Shown here in pieces: positions 61,013-64,000 of a DNA stretch of 64,000 nt. The notes beneath the pieces were generated by a model that saw only the letters and a program-made list of their open reading frames with translations, was not told the origin of the DNA and ran no database searches. The stretch comes from Roseovarius litorisediminis (GTDB taxonomy: Bacteria > Pseudomonadota > Alphaproteobacteria > Rhodobacterales > Rhodobacteraceae): contig NZ_FWFL01000007.1 in NCBI RefSeq assembly GCF_900172295.1, positions 124,001 to 188,000 on the forward strand, given 5' to 3'. The translations under genes and the position numbers were made by a program. How positions within the stretch are numbered: the stretch's first letter is position 1; each line of letters starts with the position of its first letter.

Positions 61013-61429
61013 TTATTGCGGGATGCGCAACACCTGACCGGGATAGATTTTATCGGGGTGGCTAAGCATCGGCTTGTTGGCCTCGAAAATCTCTTCGTAA
61101 CGTGCGCCATTGCCCAGAGTTTTCTTAGCGATGGCCCAAAGCGTGTCGCCCTTCTGTACCTCGTGGAACACCGGATCGCTGCCACCCGCACTATCCTCGA
61201 CTGCCGCGACACCTTCAATGTTGCCCACCGCCAGAATCACCTTTTCCTTGGCTTCCTGACTGGCCGCTGTGCCCGTCACCTTGACGACATCGCCGTCGAC
61301 TTCGATCTCAAGCCCTTCAGCATCCAGACCCAGACCCGCGACCTCTTTTTTCAAGGCGTCGGCATCAGGGGTGTCGTCGATCCCGAAAAGCGATTTCCCC
61401 GACGTCTTCATGAAATTCCACAGTCCCAT
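61013..61429 (-). CDS. BON-LysM protein (YgaU/Kbp-like)
   Basis: This 138-residue protein has a BON domain at about 25-85 and a LysM domain at about 90-138 (Lys-Gly-Asp-Thr-Leu-Trp-Ala-Ile-Ala near 94, ending Gln-Val-Leu-Arg-Ile-Pro). This is the layout of E. coli YgaU/Kbp, which binds potassium and is induced by osmotic stress. No signal peptide is visible, in agreement with a cytosolic Kbp. The ATG at 61429 has GGAGG upstream. Confidence 0.85.
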   Translation of the reverse strand: MGLWNFMKTSGKSLFGIDDTPDADALKKEVAGLGLDAEGLEIEVDGDVVKVTGTAASQEAKEKVILAVGNIEGVAAVEDSAGGSDPVFHEVQKGDTLWAIAKKTLGNGARYEEIFEANKPMLSHPDKIYPGQVLRIPQ

Positions 61430-61501
61430 ATCATGCCTCCATAGCAATTTGATGGGCACATTCTTTACCTGGTGCGCGGACCCGGCAAAGGGGAAACAAT
61501 T

Positions 61502-63298
61502 TCAGGCGGCCTCACCATCGGTGAATTGCAGCCGGGCAAGGCGGGCATAAAGGCCATCCTCGACCACCAGACTGTCATGGGTCCCCTGCGCCACGACACG
61601 CCCCTGATCCATCACCACGATCCGGTCGGCCTTTTTCACCGTCGCAAGACGGTGCGCCACGATGATGGTGGTGCGGTTGCGGGCCATGGCATCGACAGCA
61701 CGCTGCACGGCGCGTTCGCTTTCGGCGTCCAAGGCCGATGTCGCCTCGTCCAGCAGCAGAACGGGCGCGTTGCGCAGGATGGCGCGGGCAATGGCGATAC
61801 GTTGCTTTTGTCCGCCCGACAGCATCACGCCGCGCTCGCCCACATAAGAGTTATAGCCCTCGGGCAGAGCGGTGATGAAATCATGCGCGGCAGCGGCGCG
61901 TGCAGCCTCTTCAACCTCGGCGTCCGAGGCATCCAGTCGGCCAAAGCGGATGTTGTCGCGCGCCGAGGCGGCAAAGATTACCGGATCCTGCGGCACCAGC
62001 GCCAGATGTTGACGGAACTCGACGCGGGCCATGTCCGCCAGCGAGACACCATCCAATGTGACCTGCCCCACGTCGGGGTCATAAAACCGCTGAATCATCT
62101 GGATGATACTGGTTTTGCCCGCGCCCGAGGGGCCGACAAGCGCCACGGTTTCACCCGGTTTGATGTCAAGACTGACATCGTCCAGCGCCGGCGTGCCGGG
62201 ACGCGAGGGATAGGCAAAGCTGACGCCATGAAACCCAATCGCACCCTTGACCGGTGTGGGCACCGGCTTTGGGCGCACCGGGTCAGTTACCGTGTCGTTT
62301 GCCTGTAGCAACTCGATCAACCGTTCGGTCGCACCCGCGGCACGTTGCAATTCCCCCCAGATTTCCGACAGGGCTGCAACGGCGCCTGCGACCATGACCG
62401 AGTAGATCACAAACTGCACAAGGCTGCCCGCAGACATGCCCCCGGCGCGCACGTCGCGCGCGCCGATCCACAGCACGCAGACCACACCGGTGAAAACAAG
62501 GAAAATCACGATGACAGTCATCGCCGCACGAACGGTAATACGGCGACGCGCCGCGTCATAACTGTGATCAGTCACATCCGCGAATTTGGCGCGTGTAGCG
62601 CCTTCGTGGGTAAAGGCCTGAACGGTCTGAACTGACAAAAGCGCCTCGGACGCGCTGCCGGAACTGTTGGCTATCCAGTCCTGATTTTCCCGGCTCAGCA
62701 CCCGCAGGCGGCGGCCAAGTGTCAGGATCGGCACAATAATAAGCGGCACAATCAGAAGCACCATGGCGGCAAGTTTGGGTGAGGTGACCAGCATCAGCCC
62801 AAGACCGCCCAGAAAGATCAGAAAATTGCGCAATGCGATCGAGATTGACGAGCCGATAACCGACAGGATCAGCGTGGTATCGGTGGTAATCCGGCTGAGG
62901 ACTTCGCCTGTCATAAGGCGTTCGAAAAACGCTGGGCTCATGCCGATCACGCGGTCGAACACGGCCTTGCGAATATCGGCCACCACCCGTTCACCCAAAC
63001 GCGTGACCAGCGCGTAGCGCAGCCCGGTTCCGATGGCCAACAGCGCAGCGATCCCAAGGGCCGCAGTGAAATAACGATCCAGCAGCGCACCATCCTGGGT
63101 ACTGAAATTGTCGATCACGCGGCGCACCGCCATCGGCAGGATCAGCGAAACACTGGCCGTCAGCACCAACGCCAACAGCGCACCAAATGCCAGAATTTTG
63201 TAGGGCTTCAGGAATGGCCACAGTTCGGCGAGCGCACCCACACGTTTCGATTTTTCGCGATCTAGCATATCAGCGCCATTCTCGGCTCTGCGCACCAT
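61502..63298 (-). CDS. ABC exporter (MsbA/BmrA-type half-transporter)
   Basis: This 598-residue protein fuses six membrane helices (about 30-320) to an ATPase (about 360-590). The ATPase has Walker A GPSGAGKTS near 397, signature LSGGQKQR near 499, Walker B LLLDEATSALD near 520 and a switch His near 551. It works as a homodimer exporting lipids, drugs or another amphipath; no substrate clue is nearby. The ORF start at 63298 could be replaced by the ATG ten codons in, which precedes a more typical N-terminus. It stands alone between the BON-LysM gene and tRNA-Gly. Confidence 0.88.
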   Translation of the reverse strand: MVRRAENGADMLDREKSKRVGALAELWPFLKPYKILAFGALLALVLTASVSLILPMAVRRVIDNFSTQDGALLDRYFTAALGIAALLAIGTGLRYALVTRLGERVVADIRKAVFDRVIGMSPAFFERLMTGEVLSRITTDTTLILSVIGSSISIALRNFLIFLGGLGLMLVTSPKLAAMVLLIVPLIIVPILTLGRRLRVLSRENQDWIANSSGSASEALLSVQTVQAFTHEGATRAKFADVTDHSYDAARRRITVRAAMTVIVIFLVFTGVVCVLWIGARDVRAGGMSAGSLVQFVIYSVMVAGAVAALSEIWGELQRAAGATERLIELLQANDTVTDPVRPKPVPTPVKGAIGFHGVSFAYPSRPGTPALDDVSLDIKPGETVALVGPSGAGKTSIIQMIQRFYDPDVGQVTLDGVSLADMARVEFRQHLALVPQDPVIFAASARDNIRFGRLDASDAEVEEAARAAAAHDFITALPEGYNSYVGERGVMLSGGQKQRIAIARAILRNAPVLLLDEATSALDAESERAVQRAVDAMARNRTTIIVAHRLATVKKADRIVVMDQGRVVAQGTHDSLVVEDGLYARLARLQFTDGEAA

Positions 63299-63635
63299 GG
63301 GGATGTTCCTTTTTCACTCGGAAACCGTTCTTGGCTCTGCCGCCCCCAAGGGTCAAGGGGCCAGATAGCCACAGAGGGTGATAATTTGCACTTCGGCAGA
63401 CAATCCGGCAGGTTCGCGGTCTGGGTGCAACGCGGGCTTGCCCCCTGAAACCGAATGGCTTGCAGTCTTCTATTGAGGTGGGTTTCACAGAAAGTGATTT
63501 GAAGCGGCCGGCAGAAATTGAAACGACATCGCCAGCTTTAAAGACAAACGTACCAACCCAAATTATTGCATATATCTTAATGCAAGACCGTAATCTTAAC
63601 TGAAATTCTTCGGTGACTTGTCAGAGAATATTTTC
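63299..63635. other. Intergenic region, ABC exporter and tRNA-Gly
   Basis: This 337-base stretch has no convincing gene. The region near 63520-63620 is AT-rich. I see no clear promoter dyad, terminator or RNA. Confidence 0.35.
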
Positions 63636-63709
63636 TGGAGCGGGCGGCGGGAATCGAACCCGCGTCATTAGCTTGGAAGGCTAAGGTCTTACCACTACAC
63701 AACGCCCGC
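63636..63709 (-). tRNA. tRNA-Gly (anticodon TCC)
   Basis: A complete cloverleaf is read on the minus strand: acceptor stem GCGGGCG/CGCCCGC, T arm GGTTCGATTCC, anticodon loop CTTCCAA (TCC, Gly) in a TTAGC/GCTAA stem, discriminator T and encoded CCA. All stems pair. Confidence 0.96.
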
Positions 63710-64000
63710 TCAACAGATTCACCACCTATTTCATAGCAATTCGCACGTCAAGTCCACGATCAAATTTGATTAGGCCGGCTTGCTCCTTTCACGGTCGCAA
63801 ACGGCCGAAGCTGATGAATTTCATGCAGAAACATCCTGAACTTGACAGAGGGTTATTGTATCATTTGCGCAGTCTGCCTTGGGCAACCGAGCCCTTGGTT
63901 TTCAGTATCAGATTGGCGCCGGCATTGGCGATATTGGATTTATTCGTGATAGAGAGTCTGTTCGTGCTTCAATTTTGGCTTCAAAGAACTATCATCGATG
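63710..64000. other. Window end, no gene assigned
   Basis: The last 291 bases contain no ORF I can support. A TTGACA hexamer lies near 63842, but a suitably spaced -10 box is not evident. A gene may begin or end beyond the window. Confidence 0.35.

Noticed and set aside
1-64000. CRISPR arrays, prophage genes or insertion sequences
   Set aside because: No regularly spaced repeats, transposase, integrase or phage structural proteins were seen.

Overview
The window reads as a marine alphaproteobacterium of the Rhodobacteraceae (Roseobacter-type). This rests on GC near 60% over most of it, the infA-maf-RNase E/G-yacG-tRNA-Phe block, a phasin, fused-subunit dehydrogenases, TRAP and betaine ABC transporters, and repeated ATGA gene overlaps. 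No phage, IS element or CRISPR array was seen.

Layout. (a) 1-8114: a compact, lower-GC (about 50% in sampled lines) rightward operon: FHA protein, PP2C phosphatase, one degenerate and two complete dynamin/Era-like GTPases, a possible roadblock-fold small protein and an unknown protein. Its left end is outside the window. (b) 8115-9230: a scar with a PEP-utilising enzyme fragment and the 3' end of an AAA+ ATPase gene. (c) 9224-11301: a very AT-rich membrane protein gene wedged before a DUF6638-like gene. (d) 11305-14543: acyltransferase-like protein plus fused E1 dehydrogenase. (e) 14744-16761: cupin XRE regulator opposite gabT. (f) 16823-18255: phasin and HAD protein. (g) 18594-24303: DeoR regulator with a glycerol-3-phosphate-type ABC importer and a phosphodiesterase. 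(h) 24368-27542: Na/Pi transporter, CusF-like protein, EamA exporter.

(i) 27543-35846: a tightly overlapping leftward catabolic operon (flavin reductase, aldehyde dehydrogenase, Rieske oxygenase, luciferase-like monooxygenase, AA_synth/DUF1185 protein, alpha/beta hydrolase, Xsc-like ThDP enzyme, a broken TauD, carboxymuconolactone decarboxylase). A LysR gene and a betaine-type ABC importer (proX-proV-proW) lie on the other side. I infer that it handles a betaine, possibly an N-methylated heterocycle. (j) 40880-50656: acetate block (acs, adk, DUF4212 plus symporter) followed by DUF294, a response regulator and a histidine-kinase-like protein fused to a DnaQ exonuclease. (k) 51219-57078: IclR, TRAP transporter and GMC dehydrogenase, the gene set described for isethionate use. 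(l) 57434-63709: housekeeping block with tRNA-Phe, yacG, RNase E/G, maf, infA, a nitrilase-family hydrolase, a BON-LysM protein, an ABC exporter and tRNA-Gly.

The best candidate for an undescribed system is (a): a phosphopeptide-binding protein and its likely phosphatase coupled to a set of dynamin-like GTPases. Second is (i), whose substrate is unknown. Everything here comes from reading sequence and recalled family motifs; no searches were run.
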